Made by a program: the position numbers and the translations under genes. The notes beneath the pieces were generated by a model. It was given only the letters and a program-made list of their open reading frames with translations, was not told the DNA's origin and did not search any database. Of a DNA stretch of 64,000 nt, positions 11,170-22,599 are shown one piece after another. The first letter of the stretch is position 1, and each line of letters begins with the position of its first letter. The DNA is from Macrocystis pyrifera (lineage: Eukaryota; Sar; Phaeophyceae; Laminariales; Laminariaceae): contig JASSKH010000020.1 of assembly GCA_031763025.1 (NCBI GenBank), forward strand, positions 12,289,547-12,353,546, written 5' to 3'.

Positions 11170-13040
11170 CGGTAGATGCCGACAACGGTACACTCCGATG
11201 CTGAACATATCAAGTTCGCCCGCGGTGGTTTGCGAATTTTCGTGGCAATGTGTATTGTGTCGCTGGCGTTCTGGCTTCCGAGTACGGGGGCGCCGCTGTG
11301 TTACTTTCCCGCCATGTCCACTGTGCCGGAGGAGGGTGGCGGGCTGGGGGCAGGGGGGAGCGGGGGGATGTAGCCTGCGTCACCAACGACGCCTTATACG
11401 TCGGTCGTCGTGCCGGGCGTTTTTCGTTGGGTGGCGCCGAACAAAAACCTAAAATAGGCATCGGATGCACGCCGGATAGATGCAATGTGTAACGCGAGTG
11501 TGTAGGAAGCAGAGTGGGTGGACTCGTGTTCTTGGCGTATAGTGCATTGGGTAAATATACATATATGGTTTGCAATATTGCGTGGCAAACACTGCCGTGG
11601 ATGAATTGTATACCGGTAGGTAATAGAGCTGGTTGGGGGAGAAGGCTGAATTTCGCCGAACCTTGGCCAATGTTACACATGCTGATTGTGGGTCTTGGCA
11701 AAAAAACACAAGGCGGGTTTTCTGGGAGCATGTGTTTCTTTCTTCCTCCTCCTTGTTTTGGCTTTCTTGTTTTTTTTGTTTTTTTTTTAAACGTAAATAT
11801 ATACGCATACGGAGAATCGAACTCCGGGGAGTTTTCGGTCGCTTCCGTACACGTTGTGCGTGCGGTCCCCCATGTCCCTAGTGTGAGCAGCAGTAGTCTG
11901 TGAACTGTACCTAACATGTATCTGACGCGTGTCATATGTACCCTAATTTTATCTGCCGTGTGTTTGTCTTGTCTGTGATGCGCACGCTTTATTTGATTTA
12001 TGATACCTGGTACACATTATTAATATATATTTTGTACCGTCAACGAGGCAAGAAAAAAGCAATTTCTTCCGTGATTAAAACGAAGGCGCGTGAGTGCCAA
12101 GGGCAGCGAAGAGTCGACGCCCCGAATCTGAGCCGCGATAAGGGAGGGAGAACACGAGAACGAAAACCATGGTCTAGGTGTAAAATGTAACTGATATTCG
12201 TGTTGCAATAGAGGAACTACACTCTTATGACTTCGGACTTAGGAGCCCCGTCGTTCAGATTGGGGTTTTAGCAAAACAAAAGGCTACAACCCAAACGTGG
12301 CAAGCGTGAACAATAATTATGACAAATTGACTCCCAACAAGACGCGATGCGAAAACCTCGCTGCGACGAGAAGCGGTGTGTACGCCACCCCAAATCATGT
12401 TTCGCCCCGCTTGAGTGGGTTGGGGAAACTAATAAAAAAACTAAAAAAAGTCTCCGTTTTCGTTCCCGCGATATATTCATGTTGAACAGAACTCGGTACA
12501 CGTTGTGCACATATTTCGTCGACCGTGCTCGGGAAATGTATACCGCGCATTGTGCCCTAATTATTGAAAGCTGTAAACAAAAACGTTCACGCATTTGGCA
12601 AATAAGCAGGGTTGGCAACACGTGTGTAACCGCCAAGAAAAAACGTAAAAACATCGTACATCATGCATGCCTGTGAGCATTTCACGAGAGCATAATACGG
12701 CACGTATCGTGACGCGTTCGTTGAAGAACAAAACGATTACGCCCACAAAACGCGTACGTATCGTTATGATAGACACAAAGAAAGAAGTGTTACGAATTTC
12801 ATCGATTATGAAGGAGATGCACGGCGTCGTTGCTATCTCCCTGTGTGTATGCCGGCCCCGGTTCATGCATTTGCCTGCCGTAGGTCTCCGTGAAGTTAAC
12901 GGTGGCAGCCCTGCGAAGTTCACGCTAGCATCCCCGCCTGATGCGATTCGTGTGCTAACAAAAACTTTAATTAACTACTTGGTCCTCATTGTTGACCAGC
13001 GAAAAAGCCAACACGCTATGGCACACGTAAGCAGAGAGCC
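11170..13040. other. Non-coding stretch
   Basis: No convincing gene. Short frames in all phases are explained by local composition. TACCTGGTA occurs once (about 12004). A T-rich run lies at about 11769-11789. Confidence 0.5.
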
Positions 13041-14080
13041 AATCACTTAACCTTGCAAATAGTACAATGTTTGCGACGTTGTCACTTTAAAAACAAAAAG
13101 TTCCTGATGAGCCAAAGTACTATTTTGTTCAGTTGGACACGCGTCTACCCCGAATGTACCAGCTAACAAAGACACCGGAGACCGACGAACAATGCAATCG
13201 TCGACAAACAAACAGCCCTTTCCAAGTCCCCACACTTTAACAATGTATCAGGTCCAAGTTCGACCATACACAATGTAAAGTCGACACCCCAACGCTTAAA
13301 CGTCCGTGCAATAATGCATCTAAAAATTAATATTGACGCGCAACAAAACCGGTAGATTTCATCAGCGGATAACCGTTTTGAAAACAACTTCATATTTAGC
13401 GTTAAATGATCCTGTAAATAACTTGCCATGCCACCAGTATACACGCCCTGATACCAATTTACTGTGTAGACGGTGTCCCGATACGAACATGTGAAGGAAA
13501 CAGCGCCAAACAATTATAGCCCGAACACAGACATCCTGCGAAAACAATACGTTGCCATACTAACATGCCAAAGTAAAAGCCAAAGTAGTTGGCAAGCATC
13601 AATACCAACATACTTCGACGAAACGTCAACAATATACAACACTAATACTGAAAAACGACCTGCGAAGACAACACGTCGGAAACGTGTCATGAGCAACAGC
13701 TTGACCAACTTAGTACACGACAAAGAAGTACTCGCCGAAACACAAGCGCTGATACACAGACAGCCGTTTCAATTGCCTATGGACATCCATATACCCGTTA
13801 ATGGTAGCAGACCAATACAGCGAAACTGCGAAAACAAAGCCACCCGCACTACAACAAATATAGTCTGCACGCGACAGGAAACCCTTCTCGAAGTCACATC
13901 AACCGTCGAATCCAAAATATTTTTCGTGAGACGAATAAGTGGAAGCCAAATAAACAACAGTCTAAACCAGGTTCTCCTTACAATATGTACACCGACGCTG
14001 GAGGTTAGCATAATACGTCGCGGGGCCACAGGGTGGGATGCATCACACTTCACATGGGCCGGTGTGCATAGAGAGCAAGA
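13040..14080. other. Strand-skewed A/C-rich segment with long open frames on both strands
   Basis: The plus strand is rich in A and C and poor in G and T over about 1 kb. A 249-codon plus frame (13473-14222) is very rich in Thr, Asn, Gln and Ser. The minus strand has three almost contiguous frames in one phase between 14053 and 13163, with hydrophobic composition. Both patterns follow from the skew. The minus peptide at 13513-13163 looks somewhat more protein-like but has no recognised motif, so no gene is called. Confidence 0.4.
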
Positions 14081-14090
14081 CTATTGGCCC

Positions 14091-14885
14091 CTAAACTCCA
14101 CCCAGATTTCCTATTTCGCGGCGCAAGTTTTTCAATCTTTGCTCCAACACCTCGACGAAGGACTCGTCCCGGTCATCTGCATTCTTCTCTTCACGAATCG
14201 TCTTGCGTGTGTCCCGGTATAATTCGTAACGCGTTTTCTTCCCCTGGAAATACTTAGCCTCCGAATGTTCCACCTCAGTGTTAGCTCGAGCGCGATCGAA
14301 CTCTAGGGCTTCCTGGGATCATCCTATACCCGTCTGTTCTCCGCCAACCGATTCACCACCACCCGCCGTGGGACCCAACGCTTTCTTCATTGTGAGAGAA
14401 AACGTCTGAAAAGACGTCTGACTTCCCTTCTTCCGGCGCTTCTCAGCGCGCCTCGCTTTCGAAGCATCGCCAAGTTGTTTCGCCACGGAGTTGCTCTTTC
14501 CATCTTCCTCCTCGTCGTCGTCGTCGCTTCGCCCGTCCCTGTCTGAAATTGGCGACGATCCTGCCCCGCCGAAACCAGCCTCGGCCCCGGCATTCTCCGG
14601 GAGTAGAGTGCGGGTGAACTCCAGTAAAGTGGGATGGATTTTGCTGACCTCATGCAAGTAGAAGACGTCGGTATCTCCTGGGATGAGACAAATAGCGGGG
14701 GGGTGGGGTGGAGAGACAGCGCTACTGCTGTCAAAAATTATATGACTCTTGCGTGGGAATCGCACTTTGGTGTTCAAGCCATCCATTTTGTGCGCCGAAG
14801 CCTTTCCAATCTTTCCATTACATTCCACAACCTTGAAACTGTCGTTGGAAACGACTCGACTAATAAGATAGACTATCCCTACCAA
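14091..14885 (-). pseudogene. Unknown gene, last exon with acidic linker and coiled coil
   Basis: One minus-strand frame runs 188 codons from 14885, meets a single TGA at 14319-14321, and continues in the same frame to 14091. It contains a Ser/Asp/Glu-rich acidic stretch (about codons 112-128), a Lys/Arg-rich block (about 140-155), and after the stop KYFQGKKTRYELYRDTRK and a charged helix ending LEQRLKNLRREIGNLGG. An acceptor-like CTCATCCCAG/GAG with a long pyrimidine tract at about 14675 suggests that coding may start there and the bases before it be intronic. Confidence 0.55.
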
Positions 14886-15075
14886 TAAGTTAGCATCTCC
14901 ACACGATCGCGCGCGTACAAAACATGTTGTATATGCAAGTGAAAAACCTCAATTGGACGGCAATATACATGTGGCATTCCTAACGGCCGCCCACCCATGC
15001 AATTACGGCAATAGTGTAAAACAAAAGGAAACAATTTTCATCTCATATCTCCTCAGAAATCCCACAAGGGGGCAC

Positions 15076-15221
15076 CCATCCCTGATTTCTTGAAATTAGT
15101 TGTTGTTCTTCCTCATGTCGTTGTACATATCCATCAGCTTCCCGGCGTGGATGGTAGGTTGGTTGCATACGCTGGTGTCCACGTGGTTGAGTTGGATGTG
15201 GGTCGACAGCTTGTAGCCAGC
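15076..15221 (-). pseudogene. Unknown gene, second exon
   Basis: The exon begins right after TTTATAG (15222) and reads AGYKLSTHIQLNHVDTSV, then HAGKLMDMYNDMRKNNN. An in-frame TAA lies at 15096-15098. A possible donor, GATGG/GTGCCC, falls at 15075. The 146-bp size and the phase-0 junction fit a genuine internal exon. Confidence 0.5.
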
Positions 15222-15479
15222 CTATAAATAGAACAGTACGAGGTGAAAACATAAAACACATGAATAAGACCCAGATTAATGTGAACAGTTGGGCAACCGC
15301 AACGCCCTCGTACACGTCATGGATAAATGTACGTATCATAGGCACACGGGTATTCTCTCAGCTCTCACAAACTACACAACTATTCGCGTGTATACTACAA
15401 ACGAAAATGATAGTATGATACCGTAAGGGAGTCTACAACTCGCTGTACTTGGTCATGCCTTGCGCTACCGTCATCCTAC

Positions 15480-15842
15480 CTCGGTCACGAGATCCACAAA
15501 AATCTTCCCAATCTCCGTCCAGATGCTTTGCTTGGAGCCAACAGCACCAAAGTCCAGCTCCGACCTAGAGGCCTGCTGATAGGATTGGATAAAGCGCTCC
15601 CTGATGGGGTCAGACCCGTGGATGTTGATGGGACGAGGACCGACGTGCGGGTGTTTCCCTAGACGAGACGTTCAGTGAGTTCGACATCGGTGGCACCACT
15701 GATGCCCCTGCGCTTGTTGAGTTCATCCATTATATCTCCTGCGAGATACCGTTCACTCTTGAAGTTCACGACATGGTCTCCGCTTTTCGTCAATCCCTTT
15801 CCCATGAGGTGCTCATAGCCGAGCAATGGCCCTTCGAGTTAG
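15480..15842 (-). pseudogene. Unknown gene, first visible exon
   Basis: Minus-strand reading gives YLAGDIMDELNKRRGISGA, then (after a one-base frame change near 15662) GPRPINIHGSDPIRERFIQS and IWTEIGKIFVDLVTE up to a GTAGG donor at 15479. The plus strand is also open over 15668-15892; the minus reading is preferred because it continues across a good intron. An upstream exon or start is not identified; a possible Met lies near 15810. Confidence 0.5.
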
Positions 15843-15849
15843 TCTCCGC

Positions 15850-17320
15850 CGGTGTTTACGGCAGTTGTACGATCTGCGTGAATAAGGCGTGAGGCAAGGC
15901 AACACGATGTCACAGAAAACGCGCCAAGAGAGAGCTCAGCATTTCATCGCCGCGATAACAGGTCCTCGGGGGTTCATCAATGATCATCGTCGCCAGCGTT
16001 TAGCAGCAGCTAGGGTTCATACACGATTGAACCGATATTGCATGCCACTACATACCAGATGCATACTCCGCCCGAACTTGGGCAGGACACGAATGGGAAG
16101 ATGTGCAATTCATCGCCTCAAGCCCCCACTCGATAGCCCGGGGAGGGAGGGGGGGGGGGGCTCAAGGTTTCACCCCAGTAGTATGATGAGGGGATCAAAC
16201 AAACAAGCGCCTCATCTGTCGAGTATACGTTGTGTATTGTACTGGCCGCGCCCGCCGGTACCCGGCCATCGAAAAAACGTACATGATACCAGATACCGGT
16301 ACTTCGCGAAAATGTGAGACTGACTGATTGGGGGGCACCAAGAGAGTCGTAACATGTAGAGCGCAACCATTCCGTACCATTTTGTATGACCTACGCATTA
16401 GGTTGCTCAACAATGGTGTCACTAAAATAAGTACCCTTGTCTTGTTCAAACTACAGCAGTACTTCCACAGAGCAGTGGGCGCGTTATAACAAGTCAAAAG
16501 AAACGTTAATTTTGTCCACAACTGGAAAAAGAGGGTACAATAAGCACAGCCAAAACTTGGCAAGACGATAACAACGAGTTACATGACAAACATCTGCCGT
16601 CAACGACTACCGAAGAATAGCAACGACGTCGCTCCTGTGGGTGCAAGCACAATTATTTGGACACGCCGAATGTTGCTAGCACAACCTTCCAGCAGTGTCA
16701 ATATTTACAAAACCATGCCTCGAATAGTGTGCTGACACTGCAAGTACAGCCGCTACTGTGTCATCTTCCCTGGTCATGAAACTCACAAACCTGGCAACCC
16801 GCGACCACGGGGCTAGTAATAGCACCAGAGGTTCTCATTGCTCATTGCCCACGTGATATAGATCATATGTGGTTATCAGGGAACCGTACTTTGGAATGAG
16901 TTCGGAGATATATCTGGCGAGGGCATCAAAATTAAGACTAATAGTCTGGTATGGTACAGGTAACAACCTTACTTTTTTTTAACAGCGGGCTCCCGCTGCT
17001 GTATAGGTTTTGTCCGTACCAGTACATGGTGCCAAGTACGATATACGAGTATTAGACGACGTGTTTTTAGTTGGCGGCCGCATACAGCAGTATTGGAGGG
17101 CCATTGTCAAGAAACGTACAATTGGGGTCCATGCTCTCAAGTCTTGGTTTGGGCACACTCAGCAGTTACATTTCCAAAATGGACGTTTTTTATATCTCAA
17201 ACAAAGTCTTTTCCCGCATATTGTGTTTCTTATAGTTTGAAGACCCCGAGGAACCCACCTCACGCGACACATCGTCTATGTACAGCACCTTCCCAAACTA
17301 GAGACTTCAAGAACGCCTTT
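15850..17320. other. Non-coding stretch
   Basis: No supported gene. There is a G-rich run at about 16141-16160. TACAGCAGTA-type motifs occur near 16452 and 17079. Confidence 0.5.
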
Positions 17321-17328
17321 TTCTACTG

Positions 17329-17754
17329 CTATAGTTGGATTTTCGTAGGCGGGGGAGATGACACTGCGTGGTGTGTCATACCCAAACGGTCAGCATAAAA
17401 TTTGTCTAGCGGGTTGATCAAACGTATCACTGCTGAAGGCGGTGTGCTTGTGGCTTCGGTTTCTCTTACGCTATTTCTTAAATATCTTCGGCGTTCACCA
17501 CTGCAGTTAACCGGGCATAGCACAGTTTCTTCTCCCGTCGAAAAGTATTTTGAGCTATCTTCTCTTACATAAGTTACTATGATACTTGAATTACAAGTTT
17601 GACCCTTTGTCAACAGAGTACCAAGTGTTTCTGGAAAACAAGCCCCCACAACGTTTTTTTTTTTAATCATCACTTTTACTTTTCCAGCCTCACTCGTAGG
17701 AGGTTTTACCCTCAGCGATCTTCTGGACAAGCCGTGGTCACAGGTGTCGTCCAT
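17329..17754 (-). CDS. Hypothetical 141-codon ORF
   Basis: A minus-strand frame of 141 codons has mixed composition: a Lys/Val-rich segment near residue 25, two Cys near residues 70-85, and a Pro/Ser-rich end. No motif, neighbour or splice signal supports it strongly, and the plus strand is also partly open across it. Reported only because its composition is more protein-like than most frames in this part. Confidence 0.15.
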   Translation of the reverse strand: MDDTCDHGLSRRSLRVKPPTSEAGKVKVMIKKKNVVGACFPETLGTLLTKGQTCNSSIIVTYVREDSSKYFSTGEETVLCPVNCSGERRRYLRNSVRETEATSTPPSAVIRLINPLDKFYADRLGMTHHAVSSPPPTKIQL

Positions 17755-18822
17755 CCCCCCCCCGGTACGTGCCTTTATTTTTTCTCGTGCATAGAGTTCA
17801 GCATTCCCACTGCTCGTCGATTTTCATTGAATGTACAGCTAACTCACGCTCTCGCGCTTTCCGCTAATCAATTTTGTGCAAGAAAAAGTCCCTACGAGCA
17901 TGCACTCGGTGAGACTCGAACCCACGAAATTTTTCTTGATAGGCTCGCGGATCACCTACCAAGCAACCGGGGACGCCGGTACTACAGTAGTATACACCAG
18001 GTATTCAGAGGGTGGATACTGTTGTATCAAAACCCGAAATACTTTTTCGGCGGGATCAAGAAAGTCGGCACCAACAGCCGCTTCCTAAACTTCTCTGCTA
18101 CAGCTACATGGACTTCACAGGCGGGTTATGACAACGACATGATTACACGTCATTTTCAGTAGACTCCTCCGCATCCTCCCGTGATGACAGCGTCAAACAC
18201 AAGGGTGACGATGGTGGGGTGATTGGTGGGGACACGGCCCTTTCTTGTTCGGGTGATGCTCGAGCAAGTCCCGGTCCAGCGGCCGCCCCGGATTCCCCTG
18301 CACACCGCAGTCGGACCGGAAGCGCTGCCGACCTCTTGAGTCTTCCGTTAACTGTATTGAGGTCCATGCCAGCGCCCTCTTGGCAACATATCCTCGTTGT
18401 CTAGTGCCGTGTGCTGTGCTCCTGTCTCCTTGTCTACTATATCAAACACAGGGTTTGTATGTCATGCAGGGGGCGTTATGTGGCCCAAACTTGCGAAATA
18501 TGGCAAGTCGACAAAAGTGCGACAAAAGTACGTTAGAAGGTTTTGTCGTCTTTCTTGAAATTGCAGCCAATACTTACTTGCAAAAATAGCAAGTTTTTGG
18601 AAGTTTCATTTTGTCGTTAAAAGCGACCCTTAATAATTAATAGCGTCATTCTTTGTTTTGAGCTAACAAGCAGGTCAGGGGTTCAAACACAAGAATTAAT
18701 GTTCTTGTGTGTGCGATTTTTTTGGGGAACTTTTTGTTACCGGACCTATAGCGGGTACGACGCCACTAAAACCATCCATTGTGGTAATCACCCTCCTACT
18801 GCTCTAGCTACGGTATAGCACT
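17755..18822. other. Stretch with no supported gene
   Basis: A tRNA T-arm-like sequence occurs at about 17906-17926 on the minus strand but lacks a matching acceptor and D-arm. A small minus frame (18367-18143) is rich in Ala, Pro and Ser. No gene is called. Confidence 0.4.
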
Positions 18823-18832
18823 GGTATGAAAC
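18823..18832 (+). repeat. Left target-site duplication of the SINE-like element
   Basis: GGTATGAAAC, identical to 19128-19137 immediately after the poly(A) tail. Confidence 0.85.
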
Positions 18833-19127
18833 AACGCCCCAACGGGTAGGGTGGACCGTAACTGGTCCGAGTCCGGCGGGAAGGCCTCATAGCCTTGGTT
18901 TTTGTTGGTGGGTGAGCGCGAGCAAGTCCCACACTACCCGGGAGGGATGACTGTCCCGGGTGGCTATCTCCACCGCACCTGCTCCTCTCGGGGGTCAGGT
19001 CGGGTCAACGTGCCCAACTGGGCTAAATTGACACACGACACGAAATTGGGAACGTGGAAGTGTGGTGAGCTTAAGCTTTATTTTTACCAATCCGCCGGAG
19101 GATAAAAAAAAAAAAAAAAAAAAAAAA
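18833..19127 (+). mobile_element. SINE-like retroposon with poly(A) tail and perfect target duplication
   Basis: A 295-bp insertion ends in 24 A residues (19104-19127) and is flanked by the identical 10-mer GGTATGAAAC at 18823-18832 and 19128-19137. A Pol III box-B-like sequence, GGTCCGAGTCC, lies at about 18861. The last 84 bp before the tail (from GGGCTAAATTG at 19020 to CCGCCGGAGGAT) recur almost identically at 45476-45558 on the minus strand, fused to U6. A SINE is the simplest reading; a 5'-truncated LINE 3' end is the alternative. The exact duplications and long A-tail imply a recent insertion. Confidence 0.85.
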
Positions 19128-19137
19128 GGTATGAAAC
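19128..19137 (+). repeat. Right target-site duplication of the SINE-like element
   Basis: GGTATGAAAC follows the poly(A) tail directly and matches 18823-18832 exactly. Confidence 0.85.
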
Positions 19138-19220
19138 GTCTTGTCATTTCATGCGTGGCATCGCTTACCTGGTGCTACACGAATGTTCATGGTTATTCTG
19201 TCTTTCATCTGACAATACAA

Positions 19221-19270
19221 GGCGCTTCGCTCCGCGGGCGGCCTACGCCGCCCGCTACGCTCACTCAGGA
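19221..19270. repeat. GC-rich hairpin, with a partial second copy at 19421-19465
   Basis: A 9-bp perfect stem, GCGGGCGGC / GCCGCCCGC (19234-19242 and 19247-19255), has a CTAC loop. It is bounded by CGCTTCGC on the left and CTACGCTCACTC on the right. A related but degraded version (CGCTTCGCGTCGCGGGCGG...CTACGCTCGCTC) lies at about 19421-19461. Such short palindromes are a known type of dispersed repeat; here only two copies are seen. Confidence 0.6.
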
Positions 19271-21110
19271 AAGAAAAGTACTTAAAGAGTTGCGAAGCGG
19301 ACCGAGGTCCACGATTGAATATTGTTTTTTTTTTCATGACTGTAGTTGCAAGCTGGCGACGTGATAATGCCAAGAGTCCCGCCACCATGCTTCAGGAGAA
19401 AACAACTAGGACACTACATACGCTTCGCGTCGCGGGCGGTGTTCCACTACGCTCGCTCACATGTCGTACGTACGTACACATACCCGAGGTAGGGAATTTA
19501 TTTTCTTCTTTCCATATGTTTTGTGTCTGTACTCGTATGTACGAAAGATAAAGCACAGCACGGCACGGCAACACAGCGAAAACAATGAGAATGAAACCGA
19601 AAAATTCTTAAAAAACTAAAATGCTCGTCCCCTTTCGTGCAATAGTTTACTATTAATACCTGATTGGAACACCTCACACCGGTCAAAGAGAAGAAAAGAA
19701 AAAAGGAAAAAACCAAACAGCCGAGCTTTTCTCTCTCAGCCTCGTACGCCGCCCGCCGCTCTCGCGACCATCTCGCCACCGATTCGGTCCGGGTAAAGTT
19801 TTCCTCCCTCTCCCCCACAGTGAGCCCCGTCGCCCGCCTCGCATGAAGCCCGGTGCTCACCGTGGACCTCGTTCGCCAGCTCGACAATATTGGTGCTCAG
19901 ACTGGGTTTGATTTTCAGCCCGATCGCAAAAATAAGCACCGCTTGATCATTATCTTACAATACAAAACGACCCTTAAATACTCGTACGTACTCTATCACA
20001 AATCATAAACGGAGGTCAGACAGAGTTTATTGATGCATCCCTCATGTCTCGAGGCACACGCGACGCCTAGGTACGAAAGCGGCGAACGCGCTTCGTGGAA
20101 CTCCCCCTCTACTCACCAGCACTCGCTGACACTCGCGACGGTGCCGGGTTCGCGCGCGGCGCCGTGCTCGGAGTACACGCACGCACACGGAACGAAATAA
20201 GATAAAAGGAAAGAAGGACTGAAAGTACGAAGAGAGATAGAGAAAACAAAGACCCGCTGGAAAGGTCCGGCAAGTACTAAAAGGAGGCGATTTCCAAGTG
20301 CGAGCTCTGAGAGGCCAGGGATGTACCATCCGGGCACGCTCAGAGATCGAAATATCTGTAAGTATTTCTATATATTGCTTATTCCAATCACATTATCCAC
20401 ATATAAAGGGAATCTACTGCTGTATTATCCAATCTCTTCAGACGTAGGTGTCACTTATCAGGCCTGAATACTTACTTGACAAAGCAAGACAAAAAACGTA
20501 AACCCCTTTCTGAATGTATGTCTACTGCCATCCCTTTTCCACCCCTTCTTGCCTAGTTCCCTGGAATTTTCCCTCATTCCCCTGCACCTACTACGCTGTG
20601 GCACCTACCTGTTGCTGCTTCTCCTGCTGCTGCTGCTGCAAGAGCGAAGTTCTCTCCCATCAGAACATTCTAAATTATGCGTCGAACGACAGTCCGCCGT
20701 TGTTCTAATAAATGGACGGGTTTGGACTGCAACGCGCAGAAGGTTGTGCGGTACAGCTGCCCAATATCAGGTACCAGGTACTATTGCTTATGAAGGTCGT
20801 AGCCAGGAGGGTCTCTCCACACCGTCCTGCTCCCTCTATTGTAGCAGTATCCAATCTGTACTCCACACCGTGTACCCTGTTACACATATATACATTTATA
20901 CGATGTTGTTGGCCCTGTGTTCTAAGCGCTCCTGAGCGTTTCTTAGACGTATTTGTTTTCGTCGTTCGTTCTAGCTCGAGATGAGGTTCACCTCACGGGA
21001 CGAAGCTGCCTCATCGTGATCCCCAATCCCGACTGTGTCGGGGGCGGACTTGGGCGTGCTTGCGCGGTGCCCTGGCTGCCGGCTGGCGGAGTCTAAAAAC
21101 GTTAGCTGTG
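19271..21110. other. Stretch with no supported gene
   Basis: Short frames only. TACTGCTGTA occurs at about 20403 and TACCAGGTA at about 20771. A (CTG)n-like run lies at about 20614-20640. Confidence 0.45.
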
Positions 21111-21118
21111 AGTTGGAC

Positions 21119-21500
21119 CAGTTGAGTAGTCGATACTTGAATTATGACAGTCTCGTGGCCAAATAATTTGGTTGTCGGCCTACCTTTGCCCCATCAGGCC
21201 TACTCTTGGCCCGTCAAACCCTCTTCCTAAATATTATAGTTTTTATCATTAGGATGTCCTTGACAGCTGTGACCGGGTGTGCTGTTCTCGTTTCTTGCAG
21301 AAGTTTTATATTTTAAACATCAGCTGAGATAGACAAGTTGAGTGGCGGATACTTGATTTATCACAGTCTCGTGGCCAAATTGTTTGGTTGACGGCCTACC
21401 TTTATCCCGTCAGACGTACGTTTGACTTGTCAAACCCTCTCCTGAAATATGATAGTTATGAGCATTGGGATGTCTTTGACATCTGCCCGTCAAGGGAAAA
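21119..21500 (+). repeat. Tandem duplication, two units of about 216 bp
   Basis: The unit starting AGTTGAGTAG.CGATACTTGA at 21119 is repeated at about 21335 with substitutions. Shared blocks include CACAGTCTCGTGGCCAAAT (GACAG in the first), GGCCTACCTTT, GTCAAACCCTCT and GATGTC.TTGACA. No open frame is conserved between copies. Confidence 0.75.
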
Positions 21501-21509
21501 AAGTTCTGT

Positions 21510-22030
21510 CAACCGACATCTATGCTTGCTCGTGACAGTAAAAAATAGTCTATTTTTGATGCCGGCATCCAGATTTGGGCCGAAACGGGAGAGGCCGATT
21601 TCTCCGCAGCTTTCGACAGCTCATGGCGGCAAGAGTGTGTGGAGTATGGACTGGGGTGGCCGGTCTCATGCTCCGCCGTTGCTTGTGCGTTGAGGCCTGG
21701 GCGTTCCAGAAACGTGTGTCGAAATTCCGATTCGGGCTATTTTTCGTGTGAAAGCACGATATGTGCGCAAAACAGTTGAGGTTCGTACTGTAGGCTGGCA
21801 CATATATGGTCGGGAAACGAGCGTGACGAGCGTCTTCGGCTGCTGTGCACGCCGGGCGACCGGGCTCCGTGAGGCAGAGAAGACTGGGCCTTTATCTTGG
21901 ACCGAATGGGATGAGCCCACGCCGCGGGAGGAGCGGTACAGTGGTGAAGGTACAAACGGTGTCTATGATTTTTTTACACACTCAGCAGGCAGCAGCAATG
22001 AATGGCAATGATTGTATCAACGGGAATGAT
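21510..22030. other. Stretch with no supported gene
   Basis: Several overlapping short frames and no motif. The 3' end is rich in CAATG/GAATG words leading into the palindrome at 22034. Confidence 0.4.
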
Positions 22031-22033
22031 AGT

Positions 22034-22067
22034 CAATGTCAATGACGAGTACTCGTCATTGCCATTG
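22034..22067. repeat. 34-bp palindrome with one mismatched pair
   Basis: The left arm 22034-22050 and right arm 22051-22067 are reverse complements apart from one pair; the inner 22 bp (22040-22061) are a perfect palindrome around GAGTACTC. There is no spacer, so it could form a cruciform or be a dimeric binding site. No gene start lies beside it. Confidence 0.85.
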
Positions 22068-22274
22068 GGGCACCAGTATCACATGAGGCGTGGAGTTTCG
22101 ATCGTATTGTGAAGGCGTTTTTCTTCTATCGTGTAACCGCCAAGCGAAAATTAAAGTCACGAACATGTATCGGTTACGGCGAGGTACGACGATGACGTCG
22201 CGCTTCTTCCTCCTCGTGCGCCATCGAGCTCCCCTGGCCCGACTGTTGTGCCAGGGGCAGCCTCCGACCTGCAT

Positions 22275-22300
22275 GATGTGCTGCTGCTGCTGCTGCTACT
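22275..22300 (+). repeat. CTG microsatellite
   Basis: A run of CTG triplets (GATGTGCTGCTGCTG...) inside an otherwise non-coding stretch. Interrupted CTG-like words continue to about 22400. Confidence 0.8.
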
Positions 22301-22599
22301 CCTGCCGCCGCTGGTCATCCGCTGCTCTGGTGCTGCTACTGTCCTGCTCGGCTGCCGCTGCTCTGCTGATGCACTGCTATGCCTGGAATATGTTTTTGCT
22401 GCTACCCCCCGTGAGCATGGTAAATATGCAAGTCAACTCTTCTCGGTGATGTGCCTGCGCATTAAATCTGAAATACGGACCCCTCTCTGCATCGAAAGCT
22501 GTACGAATACCGTCTCGCAATTGACATTTTTTTAGTGTCTCGGCGGAGGTCTCGTGACAGCGTAGTATTCTTATGATACGTAACTTTAAGCTATGCTGC

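Larger units (their letters stand above)
14091..15842 (-). pseudogene. Decayed multi-exon gene of unknown function
   Basis: Three minus-strand blocks appear to belong together: 15842-15480, 15221-15076 and about 14885-14091. The first intron is well supported, with donor ACCGAG/GTAGGATG at 15480, acceptor TTCTATTTATAG/GCT at 15221 and phase 0 on both sides. The product would be a soluble protein with an N-terminal helical part, an acidic then basic low-complexity linker, and a C-terminal charged coiled-coil-like segment. This resembles the accessory DNA-binding proteins of Harbinger-type elements or SANT-like proteins in overall shape only. A frameshift near 15662, a stop in exon 2 and a stop in the last block mean it is broken. 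It could be a host pseudogene or a transposon accessory ORF. Confidence 0.5.

Noticed and set aside
13473-14222. 249-codon plus-strand ORF as a gene
   Set aside because: Very rich in Thr, Asn and Gln, explained by the A/C skew. It overlaps the last exon of the better-supported minus-strand gene and has no motif or start context.
17900-17975. tRNA-like T-arm (GTGGGTTCGAGTCTCAC on the minus strand)
   Set aside because: The T-arm is good, but no 5' strand complementary to the CGAGTGC acceptor end lies at a tRNA distance and no D-arm or anticodon arm folds properly. At best a tRNA fragment.
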